A stretch of DNA of 64,000 nt from Bordetella petrii (GCF_017356245.1 NZ_JAFMZZ010000001.1:2149490-2213489), one strand, 5' to 3'. Counted from the stretch's first letter, positions 25,722 to 33,184 are shown. Notes: generated by a model from the letters alone, not told the origin. A program made the numbers and translations.

Positions 25722-25906
25722 GATTGCACTCCTGTGGGGGACGAGTCGGCGTCACATATGCGCCGGTTACGTCCCTTGAAGCACAATCCGTGCCAACTTT
25801 TTGAAGCGGCTGGAAACAGCCCGAAATTCAAAGCGGCGTTGGAATTAAATTGTTTATAAATCAATGCCCAGCAATCGAATCGAAGATTTTCCCTGAAAAG
25901 TGAACA

Positions 25907-25920
25907 TCCCAAATTTGGGA
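25907..25920. promoter_or_regulatory. Perfect 14-bp palindrome TCCCAAATTTGGGA
   Basis: A fully symmetric sequence about 190 bases upstream of the repeat lipoprotein start. A symmetric 14-mer of this kind is a plausible dimer-protein operator. The nearby MarR-family gene is a candidate binder, by position only. Confidence 0.35.
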
Positions 25921-25980
25921 CGTTGCGCATCCTGCGAATGTTACGGTTTCAGGGGTACATGACGTTACGTTCCGGGCGAT

Positions 25981-25990
25981 GTTACGTAAC
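25981..25990. promoter_or_regulatory. Palindrome GTTACGTAAC
   Basis: A 10-bp perfect palindrome whose core TTACGTAA recurs at 28027-28034 (within ATTACGTAAT) on the other side of the tpsB-like gene. A third, partial copy GTTACGT lies at 25964-25970. Function unknown; a shared regulator site is inferred. Confidence 0.3.
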
Positions 25991-26032
25991 GTTGCGGGCG
26001 GCGCGGCCGCCGCGGGCGGCCGCGCCGCGCGT

Positions 26033-27751
26033 TCAGAACGCGTCGTAGAACAGCGAGTAGTTGGCGTTGAAACGCAGGTCGCGGTCGCCGTCGTCGACGG
26101 TGCGCGAACCCACCGGCTTGGCCACGTTCACGTCGAACAGGTAGTACTTGTCGTCGGTGAAGCGCATGCCCAGGCCCACCGAAGACAGATGGCCGGGGTT
26201 GTTGTTCTGCACGGTGCGGTTGTTGTACCAGGTGCGCGCGTAGTCGACCATGGCGTACGGCTGCACGCTGGTCAGGTACTTCCAGCCGATGCCGAAGCGG
26301 CGGTTGATCTCGGCCGACACGCCCACCCCCTTGTCGCCGCTTTTCTCACCCTGCGGGTAGCCCATGCCGTAGCGCCAGCTGCCGTACGACACCTGTTCCG
26401 AACTGGGCAGAATGTCGTCGGTGTACTGGCCCGCGGCGTTCAGCACCAGCCCGAACTGGGCGGGCAGGGTGAAGGTCTGCTTCACGTCGAGGTTGTAGCG
26501 GGTGAAGTTCAGGCTGACATCGGGCACGCCGGTGTAGCCGTAGTTGGTGTCGACCGTCTTGTCGGCGCCGGCCGCGTTGAAGCCCTGCGACACGCCCAGG
26601 CCGACTTCGGTCGAGCGGCTGGGCAGCACATCGCGGTAGCGCAGTTCGGCCGTGGCCGCGCGCACGTCCACGTCCTGCTGCAGCCAGCGGTCGCTGTTGC
26701 GCGCTTCGTAGCGGTCTTTGGCATTGACCGCGTACACGCCGGCGGTGGCGACCAGCGAGCGCCGGTTGTTCAGCAGCAGCGGATAGCTCAGGCCGACGCC
26801 GACCCGGTTGTTGGTGACTTCGCGGTCATAGCCCAGGCGCTCGACCGCGTCGTCCTGCGGCCACGACTGGTAGTGGTGGGCGTCGACGTGCAGGGCCAGG
26901 CCGTCGGCGCCCAGCGGGACGGTAATCCGGGCCGCGACATAGCGGACATCGTCGCTGTTGAGCGGAATGCTGCTGGTCAGCTTCACCTGCTCGCCCAGCG
27001 GCGTGAGGCTGTTGCCGGCCACGTTCACCAGCGGCTGCATGCCTGTGCCGAGGTCGGCGATGCCGCCATCGGCCGTTACCGGACGCCGGGTGGCGGCCAG
27101 CACCAGTTCGGTGGCGCCGTCGGCGCGGCGCGGCAAGTCCAGCTTGGGCTGGAACCGCACGCCCGGCACGGTGCGCATCAGGTTCAGCACCCGTTCCAGC
27201 GTGGGCTGCGTCAGCGGTTTTTCTTCCAGCAGGGGGGCGGCCAGGCTTTCGAGGCGGTCGCGCGCGTTGCCGATGTCGCCATCGATCTGCACGTTCGAGA
27301 TGTACCCCTCGACCACCGTCACCGCCACCAGGCCATTGGCGAACGACTGGTTCTGCAGCAGCGCGAACGACAGCGGATAGCCGCGGTCGCGGTACAGCGC
27401 GGTGATCTTGTTCACCTCGGCCACCAGCGCGCCCACCGTGGTTTCCTTGCCGGCCAGCGGGGTCAGAATGGCCGACACCTCGTCGAACGGCAGGGTTCTG
27501 ACTCCCGACACATCGAAGTTGCGCGGCACGATGCGCTGCGCCAGGCGCGCCTGCACCGCCTGCTGTTCCGGCGTGGGCGCCTGCAGGGCCGGCTGCGGCC
27601 GCGGCGCGCCGGTGTTGGCCGGGGTCTGCACGCGCGGCAGGGCATCCACCGGGTTGCCGCGCAGCGGACCGTCGGCGCGGCTGGCCGCGCTGGCCAGCAA
27701 GGCCAGCAGCGCAGAAGAAACAAGAACGCCGGTACGCAGGGAAGCTGTCAT
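26033..27751 (-). CDS. ShlB/FhaC/HecB-family outer-membrane transporter (TpsB), orphan
   Basis: A 572-residue protein with signal peptide (MTASLRTGVLVSSALLALLA, cleavage likely after SRA), a Pro/Ala/Gln-rich linker, a POTRA-like region (about 75-220; RNFDVSGVRTLPFDEV, YRDRGYPLSFALLQNQ, GYISNVQIDGDIGN) and a C-terminal 16-strand barrel ending in aromatic YSLFYDAF, as expected for BamA recognition. TpsB pores export a partner TpsA exoprotein across the outer membrane. No TpsA gene with a haemagglutinin-type secretion domain is visible on either side. ATG 27751 is preferred over TTG 27760. The neighbouring repeat lipoprotein carries its own lipobox and lacks TPS features, so it is not an obvious substrate. 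Confidence 0.85.
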   Translation of the reverse strand: MTASLRTGVLVSSALLALLASAASRADGPLRGNPVDALPRVQTPANTGAPRPQPALQAPTPEQQAVQARLAQRIVPRNFDVSGVRTLPFDEVSAILTPLAGKETTVGALVAEVNKITALYRDRGYPLSFALLQNQSFANGLVAVTVVEGYISNVQIDGDIGNARDRLESLAAPLLEEKPLTQPTLERVLNLMRTVPGVRFQPKLDLPRRADGATELVLAATRRPVTADGGIADLGTGMQPLVNVAGNSLTPLGEQVKLTSSIPLNSDDVRYVAARITVPLGADGLALHVDAHHYQSWPQDDAVERLGYDREVTNNRVGVGLSYPLLLNNRRSLVATAGVYAVNAKDRYEARNSDRWLQQDVDVRAATAELRYRDVLPSRSTEVGLGVSQGFNAAGADKTVDTNYGYTGVPDVSLNFTRYNLDVKQTFTLPAQFGLVLNAAGQYTDDILPSSEQVSYGSWRYGMGYPQGEKSGDKGVGVSAEINRRFGIGWKYLTSVQPYAMVDYARTWYNNRTVQNNNPGHLSSVGLGMRFTDDKYYLFDVNVAKPVGSRTVDDGDRDLRFNANYSLFYDAF

Positions 27752-27972
27752 GGGCCGCAATCAACAAAATGTGGCGGCCTCGCCACGATGCGGGCTGGCA
27801 CGCGAAGTGAAACAGAATAGTTATTAAGTCTTCTGCATGTTGCCATACTGCAAAAGTTTTGCCAGCAACTAAGTAATAAAAATATACAAAAATCACTTCT
27901 CTATATAGTTTCTCTGAGCAAATTTTGCCTATATGTAACGTATATGCTGCATTTTATTAACGTTTTTCATCA

Positions 27973-27997
27973 TTATCTGGACTTATTGTCCGGATAA
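27973..27997. promoter_or_regulatory. Inverted repeat, candidate operator
   Basis: TTATCTGGAC (27973-27982) and GTCCGGATAA (27988-27997) pair at nine of ten positions around a 5-base spacer. It lies in the AT-rich island between divergent transcription units, about 220 bases upstream of each. No downstream T-run, so an operator is likelier than a terminator. Confidence 0.4.
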
Positions 27998-28124
27998 GCT
28001 AGGATAGTCGGAAATATAAACATAAATTACGTAATAACCCTAATGCTATTTGTCTGTTAATAGTTGAGACTATCTTCGACCTTATGCAATTTGTTTTGTC
28101 GCAGCTAGTTTCTGGAGTCTCCAA

Positions 28125-28178
28125 ATGAAACTTGCTGACGTGTTTCATCAAAAAACAGGCAAGCAGGGACAGGCGTAG
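28125..28178 (+). CDS. Possible 17-residue leader peptide
   Basis: ATG at 28125 follows TGGAG at eight bases or so and opens a frame encoding MKLADVFHQKTGKQGQA, closed by TAG at 28176. It ends 18 bases before the MHYT gene start, on the same strand. It could be a leader peptide or a chance short frame in AT-rich DNA. There is no regulatory codon run. Confidence 0.2.
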   Translation: MKLADVFHQKTGKQGQA

Positions 28179-28196
28179 CTCGCAACGGACGGATTT

Positions 28197-29030
28197 ATGA
28201 CCCCCGGTGAAATTGTTCCGCTGTCATTTGCCTCTGGACTGGTGATCCTTTCGTTTCTGATCGCCGGCTATGGCGCTTATGTGGCGCTGACCGCCGCGGC
28301 CCATATCCGGGCGGTGGCCGCAGACGGCCAGCCCTGGCTGCCATTCGTGGGGATCGCGGCGGTGGCGATGGGCGGCATCGGCATCTGGAGCATGCATTTC
28401 ATCGGCATACAGGCGCAGGCCATGCCCTTCGACGCGGGCTACGAGGTGTGGCTGACGGCCCTGAGCTTCCTGCTGGCGGTGCTGTGTTCGGGCATTGCGC
28501 TGTGGTATGTGGCGCGCGCGCGGTTTTCGGCGCTGCGCTGCGTGGCGGGCGGCTTGATCGCCGGCCTGGGCATTGCCGCCATGCACTACGTGGGCATCGC
28601 CGCGATGCGCATCCCCGCGTTGTTTCTGTGGAGCCTGCCGTTGATCGTGGCCTCGGTGCTGATCGCCGTGGTGGTGGCCACCGCGGCGCTGTGGCTGGCG
28701 TTCCATGTGCAAACCACGTGGCAGCGCGCGCTGGCCGCCACCATCATGGCCATGGCCGTGTGCGGCATGCATTACACCGCCGCGGCGGCGGGCGCCATGG
28801 TATGCACCACGCCGCGTGAATTCGCGGGCCTGCTGATCGGCGGCGCTTCGCTGCCGTATGTGGTTTTCGTCTTGTCGATTGCCGTGCTGGCGCTGCTGCG
28901 CTGGCAATTGCACCGCTCGTCCCTGCGTTTCCGCCAGAAGCTGGCGCAGCGCGTGGACCAGCTGATCGGATCTGGCGCCGCAGGGACCGCGGCGGGCAAT
29001 GGGCCCGTGGGTTCACTGGGGCGCGGATAG
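28197..29030 (+). CDS. MHYT-domain integral membrane sensor
   Basis: A 277-residue protein with seven hydrophobic spans over residues 10-245. The three MHYT repeats are visible as SMHFIG, AMHYVG and GMHYTA, each at the outer end of a helix. This domain is thought to bind copper and sense a diatomic gas or redox state. In most proteins MHYT is fused to GGDEF/EAL or kinase domains; here only a short cytoplasmic tail follows, so it must act through a partner or be a stand-alone sensor. It lies directly upstream of the flp pilus gene on the same strand, with a hairpin between them, so a link to pilus control is possible but unproven. Confidence 0.82.
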   Translation: MTPGEIVPLSFASGLVILSFLIAGYGAYVALTAAAHIRAVAADGQPWLPFVGIAAVAMGGIGIWSMHFIGIQAQAMPFDAGYEVWLTALSFLLAVLCSGIALWYVARARFSALRCVAGGLIAGLGIAAMHYVGIAAMRIPALFLWSLPLIVASVLIAVVVATAALWLAFHVQTTWQRALAATIMAMAVCGMHYTAAAAGAMVCTTPREFAGLLIGGASLPYVVFVLSIAVLALLRWQLHRSSLRFRQKLAQRVDQLIGSGAAGTAAGNGPVGSLGRG

Positions 29031-29034
29031 CAAA

Positions 29035-29051
29035 CCCCGGCCGTGCCGGGG
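29035..29051 (+). terminator. GC hairpin between MHYT gene and flp
   Basis: CCCCGGC (29035-29041) and GCCGGGG (29045-29051) form a perfect 7-bp stem with a 3-base loop, four bases after the MHYT stop codon. No T-run follows. It may be a weak terminator or an RNA-stability hairpin that sets flp transcript levels. Confidence 0.4.
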
Positions 29052-29125
29052 CGGGTGGCTGCTTGCCGGGTTGTTCCACGACGACAGCCGGGGTGTATCA
29101 ACATGCGCACGCATGGGAGAGAGAA

Positions 29126-29335
29126 ATGAAAGAGCAACTTCTGATGTTCTGGAATGACGAAGAAGGCGTGACCACGCTGGAATACGCGATTCTGGCCGCG
29201 TTGCTGGTGGCGGGGTTGGCGACGGTGATCAGCGCGTTGACCGGAGGGTTGGAGACGTTCTTCAAGACCATCGCCACCAAACTGGATGGCCTGACAGGCA
29301 CTTCGGGAACGGGAACAGGAACGACCTCGGGCTGA
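29126..29335 (+). CDS. flp: Flp-family type IVb pilin
   Basis: A 69-residue prepilin. The short leader ends at Gly14 and the mature protein begins VTTLEYAILAALLVAG, with the conserved Glu at +5 and Tyr at +6 that mark Flp pilins, followed by one hydrophobic helix. The C-terminus is rich in Gly, Ser and Thr (GTSGTGTGTTSG), a low-complexity tail likely exposed on the pilus. The prepilin would be processed by the TadV peptidase next door and assembled by the Tad machinery. ATG 29126 has GGGAGAGAG upstream. Being first in the locus, it is probably the most highly expressed gene. Confidence 0.93.
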   Translation: MKEQLLMFWNDEEGVTTLEYAILAALLVAGLATVISALTGGLETFFKTIATKLDGLTGTSGTGTGTTSG

Positions 29336-29373
29336 TACGAGTACCGCGCAAGCGTAGCGAACGCAAAGGTGGC

Positions 29374-29868
29374 GTGTTGTCCCTAGGGGAATCGTTGTGG
29401 TGGGTGTTGTTCATCCTGTGGAGTCTGGCGCTGGTGCACGCCGATTGGCGGCACCGGCGGATTCCCAATGTGCTGATCGCCGGCGCGCTCTGCCTGCAGC
29501 TGCTGTGGGCGATCGCGGCCGCGTCGGGCCTGGGATGGCAGTACGCGCCGCCGTGGCCGGGGTGGGGCATGGCCCTGGCGGGCTTCCTGCTGGCGCTGCC
29601 GTTCGTGCCGCTGTGGCGGCATCGCGTGATGGGAGCGGGCGACATCAAGGTCATCGCCACCTATGGTTTCGCTTTCGGGCCCCTGAACCTGATGCTGGTA
29701 TTGGCGGCGGGCAGCCTGCTGGCGGGCGCGCATGCGGCGCTGTACCTGCTCGCGGCGCGCTGGTGGGTGCCGCCCCATCGCCTGCGCCAGGTGCCGTATG
29801 CCGGCTATCTGGCCATAGGCGCGCTCAGCGTGGCGTATATGCTCTTGAGTTCGCGATGGTCTTCATAG
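29374..29868 (+). CDS. tadV: Tad prepilin peptidase (A24 family)
   Basis: A 164-residue aspartic protease with four to five membrane spans. The first catalytic Asp is in HADWRHRRIPN and the second in MGAGDIKV, the GxGD motif of type IV prepilin peptidases. The short form lacking the N-methylase domain is typical of TadV/CpaA. It cleaves the leaders of Flp and the TadE-like pseudopilins. The start is GTG 29374 after an AAAGGTGG ribosome site. Its last hundred bases probably also encode, in another frame, the leader of the next gene. Confidence 0.9.
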   Translation: MLSLGESLWWVLFILWSLALVHADWRHRRIPNVLIAGALCLQLLWAIAAASGLGWQYAPPWPGWGMALAGFLLALPFVPLWRHRVMGAGDIKVIATYGFAFGPLNLMLVLAAGSLLAGAHAALYLLAARWWVPPHRLRQVPYAGYLAIGALSVAYMLLSSRWSS

Positions 29869-30302
29869 CGTTCTTCCTGGTGCTGTACGGCATCATGATG
29901 TACGGCATGATCTTCACCGCCCAGCAGTCGCTGATTCTGGCGGCGCAGGATGGCGCGCGCAGGGCGCTGCAGTGGCAGCCCGGCGCCGGCCATATGCAGT
30001 TGCGCGCCGAGGCCGCGCGCAGCACCGCGCTGCAGCAGGCCGACTGGCTCACCACGGTTTCCGGCGCGCCGCTGGCCGTGGCGGTGTGCGGCGTCGGCGG
30101 CGCCTTGAGCGCCACCGGCGGCGCCACATGCAGCGGCACGGCCCTGGCCGATGACCAGATCGAAGTCATTGTCAGCTTCCCTTACCGAGAACATCCGCTG
30201 ATCCCGAATCTGCCCCTGCTGCGGCAGGCCATGGTGCCCGCGCAACTGCAGGCGCGGGCCTCCGTGCGCCTGAGCAATCTGGCCACCAGCGCAGGAAGCT
30301 GA
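29763..30302 (+). CDS. TadE-like pseudopilin 1 (start uncertain)
   Basis: A TadE-family minor pilin. The prepilin site QRG followed by VYALEFAMVFIAFFLV, with Glu at +5, is encoded upstream of the first in-frame ATG (29856). The real start must therefore lie inside tadV. The only usual start codon in that stretch is GTG 29763, giving a 25-residue or so leader and a 106-base overlap with tadV. The mature part has one helix followed by a periplasmic domain with QSLILAAQDGARRALQ and a Cys pair (VCGVG, ATCSG). TadE-like proteins are processed by TadV and needed for pilus assembly. If 29856 were used, the cleavage motif would be lost. Confidence 0.75.
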   Translation: MGAAPSPAPGAVCRLSGHRRAQRGVYALEFAMVFIAFFLVLYGIMMYGMIFTAQQSLILAAQDGARRALQWQPGAGHMQLRAEAARSTALQQADWLTTVSGAPLAVAVCGVGGALSATGGATCSGTALADDQIEVIVSFPYREHPLIPNLPLLRQAMVPAQLQARASVRLSNLATSAGS

Positions 30303-30303
30303 C

Positions 30304-30801
30304 ATGGCGGCGCGACGCTTTCCCAGCCTCGATCGTCTTGCCGGCCGCCAGCGGGGCGTGGCGGCCATCGAGTTCGCCATGGTGCTGACAGTATTGCTGC
30401 TGATCCTGCTGGCCATTGTCGGCTATGGCGCCATTTTCTGGGCGCAGCAGCAGTTGTCGGCGGCCGCGGGCGAGGGCGCGCGCGCGGGCTTGCAGGCCCG
30501 CTACGAGGGCCTGCCCGACGCCCAGGCAGTTGCCTGCGATGCCGCGGTCAGCGTGTTCGGCGCCGGCACCCAGGTGCAATGCAACCGCGGCGCGGCGCCG
30601 TTTCCCTGCGCCTGGACAGCGGTGGGGGGCACGGCAGTGGGCTGCATGAGCGTGGTGCTGCAGTACGACGTCGCCCAATGGCCTTTGCTCAAATCGTTCC
30701 AGGGCCTGCTGGGGCTCGTTATCCGCAGTGAGGGCGACACCTTGATTCCCAAGACGCTGTCCGCCCACGCCACCATTCAAATCACACAGGAGCCGCTATG
30801 A
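30304..30801 (+). CDS. TadE-like pseudopilin 2
   Basis: A 165-residue protein with a basic leader ending QRG and then VAAIEFAMVLTVLLLILLAI, which again has Glu at +5 and one membrane helix. The periplasmic part contains EGARAGLQAR and three or more cysteines, probably disulfide-bonded. It resembles the preceding gene in layout and is likely a paralogue (TadE/TadF role). It starts one base after the upstream stop and its own stop overlaps rcpC by four bases, so the three are translated in series. Confidence 0.87.
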   Translation: MAARRFPSLDRLAGRQRGVAAIEFAMVLTVLLLILLAIVGYGAIFWAQQQLSAAAGEGARAGLQARYEGLPDAQAVACDAAVSVFGAGTQVQCNRGAAPFPCAWTAVGGTAVGCMSVVLQYDVAQWPLLKSFQGLLGLVIRSEGDTLIPKTLSAHATIQITQEPL

Positions 30802-31757
30802 CCGGCGTAAGTAAGATTCTCGCCGCTGTCTTGCTGGCGGCAGGCATTGTTCTGGCGGCACTGGCTTATTACCTGGCCAGCCGCCCGGCGCCGGCGCCCG
30901 CGGCCGCGCCAGTGGCCGCGGCGCCCGCGCCGGCCCGGCCGGCGGCGCCGCAGGCCAGCCACCCGGTGGTGCTGGCGGCCAAGGCGCTGCAGGCGGGCAC
31001 GCGCCTGGATGCAAGCATGCTGGAAGTACAGCAATGGCCGGTGGCGTTGAGCCAGGGCTATGCCCAGCCGGAAGCGCTGGTGGGCGAAGTGGTGCGGCTG
31101 GACATCGCGGCGGGTGAACCCGTTACCAGCCAGATGCTGGCGCAAGGCCTGGCCAGACAGCTGCATGAAGGCGAACGCGCCGTGGCCGTGCCGGTGGATG
31201 AAATCGTGGGCGCGGGCAATCGCGTCATGCCGGGCGACCTGGTGGATGTGTTCTTCTCGCTGCAGAAGGGGCAGGAAGTGCAGGGCAGCCAGGTGCGTCT
31301 GCTGCAGTCGCGCGTGCGGGTGCTGGCGTACGGGGCGCAATCCATCGATGGCCCGCCGGTCGAGGCCGACAAGCCGGCGGTGCAGCGCCCGGTGGCCGCG
31401 CCGCCGGCCCGTTCGGCGCTGCTGGCGGTGCCCGTGGAACGCGTGAACGAACTGCTGCTAGCCAGCCGTTCCGGCCACCTGCAACTGGCCCTGCGCGCCC
31501 CGGACGACGAAACCTTGCCCGACCGCGAGCTGTTCGCGCCGCGCCAGCCGGTCATCTCGGCCCGCAAAGACCTTACCGCCGAACAGCGCGCCGCGCTGGC
31601 CGACGGCGTCAACCGCGCTTACGCGGGCGACAGCCTGGCGCAGCTGGACGGGCCGGCGCCGCAGCCGGTCAAGCGTTCCGCCGGCGCCTCGTCGGGCGGC
31701 GGGGGGCGCTCGATCGAGATCTTGCGCGGCGACAGTGCGCAGCGCGTGCGCTATTGA
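30798..31757 (+). CDS. rcpC: Flp pilus assembly protein RcpC/CpaB
   Basis: A 319-residue protein with one N-terminal membrane helix (about 5-25), an Ala/Pro linker, then an SAF domain (about 55-120; VVLAAKALQAGTRLDASMLEV) and the RcpC/CpaB domain (DEIVGAGNRVMPGDLVDVFFS). The known role is in the periplasm, helping the secretin channel form and possibly binding peptidoglycan. The start codon is in the tadE2 stop (ATGA). The tail is Ser/Gly-rich. It is followed directly by the secretin gene, as in most tad loci. Confidence 0.9.
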   Translation: MTGVSKILAAVLLAAGIVLAALAYYLASRPAPAPAAAPVAAAPAPARPAAPQASHPVVLAAKALQAGTRLDASMLEVQQWPVALSQGYAQPEALVGEVVRLDIAAGEPVTSQMLAQGLARQLHEGERAVAVPVDEIVGAGNRVMPGDLVDVFFSLQKGQEVQGSQVRLLQSRVRVLAYGAQSIDGPPVEADKPAVQRPVAAPPARSALLAVPVERVNELLLASRSGHLQLALRAPDDETLPDRELFAPRQPVISARKDLTAEQRAALADGVNRAYAGDSLAQLDGPAPQPVKRSAGASSGGGGRSIEILRGDSAQRVRY

Positions 31758-31792
31758 ATATCCAGCCAGATCACACCGGCCCACTATCCACC

Positions 31793-33184
31793 ATGTCGAC
31801 TCTGATGAAACCCCGTATGCGCGCCTCTCTGATCTGCACCGCGCTGGCCATGGCCGGCGCCTTCTACGGCGCGCCCGCTGCAAGCCAGGCCCAGCCGGCG
31901 AAGCCGGCCGCGGCGCCCGCCGCCGCCCAGGAAATCTCGCTGCCCGTCAAAGGGCAGGAGCTGCTGCCCCTGCAGGGCACGCCCACCCGCATCGCGGTAG
32001 CCGACCCGGATGTGGCCGACGTCAAGATATTGCCCGCGGCGGCCGGCCGGCCGGCCGCGGTCATGCTGATCGGCAAGCAGGCCGGCACCACCCAGGTACA
32101 GGTCTGGGCCCGCAACAGCCGTATGCCCATGGCCTGGACGGTGCGCGTGGTGGGCGCGGTGCAGGCGGAACTGGCGCGCCGCGGCGAGTCCGGCGGCGCC
32201 AATGTGGATGTGGCGGGCACCCATGCGCTGGTGTCGGGCCATGCGTCTTCGGCGCTGTCGCACCAGAGCTCGGTGGCGGCGGCCGCCGCCGCGGTGGGCG
32301 ACAAGAACGTCGTCGACGTGGCCACCGCCGGCAGCGGCGGGGTGGTGCAGGTCGAAGTCAAGGTCGTGGAAATATCGCGCTCGGTCATGAAACAGGTGGG
32401 CCTGTCGATGACGGGCAGCGCGGGCGGCTGGGGGTTCGGCGTGCGCACCTCGCCGGATGGCTTTGCCGTTCCCGGCGCATTGGGCACCCGCGGCATCCTC
32501 AGCGACGGCTTCAGCCTGCTGTTCGACTCGAACCATTTCGGCGCCACGCTGCGCCTGCTGCAAAGCAACGGCATGGCGCGCGTGCTGGCCGAACCCACGC
32601 TGGTCGCGCTCAGCGGCCAGAGCGCCAGCTTCCTGGCGGGCGGCGAAATCCCCATCCCCGAATCGGGCGGCCTGGGCACGCAGAACGTAGTGTTCAAGCC
32701 GTTCGGCATCGGGCTGACGGTGACGCCCACCGTGCTGTCGCGCGACCGCATCGCGCTGAAAGTGGCGCCCGAGGCCAGCGAACTGGACTACGTCAACGGC
32801 ATTCCCATCCTGAACGGCGAGACCGCCACCCTGATCCCGGCGCTGCGCACGCGCCGGGCCGACACCATGATCGAACTGGGCGACGGCGAAAGCTTCGTCA
32901 TCAGCGGGCTGGTGTCGCGCCAGACCAAGGCGTCGGTGAACAAAGTGCCGTTCCTGGGCGAGCTGCCCATCATCGGCGCGTTCTTCCGCGGCATCGAGTA
33001 TTCGCAGGAGGAGCGTGAGCTGGTCATTGTGGTGACGCCGCGGCTGGTGCGGCCGATTGCGCGCGGCGTGGCCCTGCCACTGCCCGGCGAACGGCAGGAG
33101 CGGCCCGAGTCCATGACCAATGCCTGGGGCTATTACCTGATGGGGCCTGCCGGCGGCCAACAAGTGCCGGGTTTTTCGCGGTGA
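31793..33184 (+). CDS. rcpA: Tad outer-membrane secretin RcpA/CpaC
   Basis: A 463-residue type II/III secretin. A signal peptide (to about residue 30) is followed by an N-domain with LPLQGTPTRIAVADPDVADVKIL, a BON-like segment, and the C-terminal secretin core with VEVKVVEISRS, RVLAEPTLVALSGQSASFLAGGE and VPFLGELPIIGAFFRG. It should form the outer-membrane ring through which the Flp pilus passes. A TTG at 31754 overlaps the rcpC stop, but ATG 31793 gives a cleaner signal peptide. Length fits the shorter Tad secretins. Confidence 0.92.
   Translation: MSTLMKPRMRASLICTALAMAGAFYGAPAASQAQPAKPAAAPAAAQEISLPVKGQELLPLQGTPTRIAVADPDVADVKILPAAAGRPAAVMLIGKQAGTTQVQVWARNSRMPMAWTVRVVGAVQAELARRGESGGANVDVAGTHALVSGHASSALSHQSSVAAAAAAVGDKNVVDVATAGSGGVVQVEVKVVEISRSVMKQVGLSMTGSAGGWGFGVRTSPDGFAVPGALGTRGILSDGFSLLFDSNHFGATLRLLQSNGMARVLAEPTLVALSGQSASFLAGGEIPIPESGGLGTQNVVFKPFGIGLTVTPTVLSRDRIALKVAPEASELDYVNGIPILNGETATLIPALRTRRADTMIELGDGESFVISGLVSRQTKASVNKVPFLGELPIIGAFFRGIEYSQEERELVIVVTPRLVRPIARGVALPLPGERQERPESMTNAWGYYLMGPAGGQQVPGFSR

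Larger units (their letters stand above)
25722..26032. other. 311-base intergenic region with clustered GTTACG motifs
   Basis: No gene is seen here. The region lies upstream of the repeat lipoprotein and downstream of the tpsB-like gene. It is richer in A+T than its surroundings between about 25780 and 25930. GTTACG occurs at 25766, 25940, 25964 and 25981. Two perfect palindromes are listed separately. It should contain the lipoprotein promoter, but no convincing -35/-10 pair stands out. Confidence 0.5.
27752..28196. other. AT-rich non-coding island between tpsB and the Tad locus
   Basis: Roughly 27820-28120 is only about one third G+C, against about two thirds in the surrounding genes. I see no gene larger than the small ORF at 28125-28178. 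It contains inverted repeats (27973-27997; GATAGTC at 28003 facing GACTATC at 28068), the palindrome ATTACGTAAT (28026-28035) and many A/T tracts. It probably holds promoters for both flanking units and is the kind of DNA that H-NS-like proteins bind. Confidence 0.6.

Noticed and set aside
24036..25859. A plus-strand frame with Ala/Gln-rich repeats opposite the repeat lipoprotein
   Set aside because: It mirrors the tandem repeat of the minus-strand gene, which has a lipobox, signal peptide and sensible start; the plus-strand frame has none.
29856..30302. The first tadE-like gene starting at ATG 29856
   Set aside because: This would remove the prepilin cleavage motif QRG/VYALEF that defines the family, so an upstream start is preferred, though not proven.
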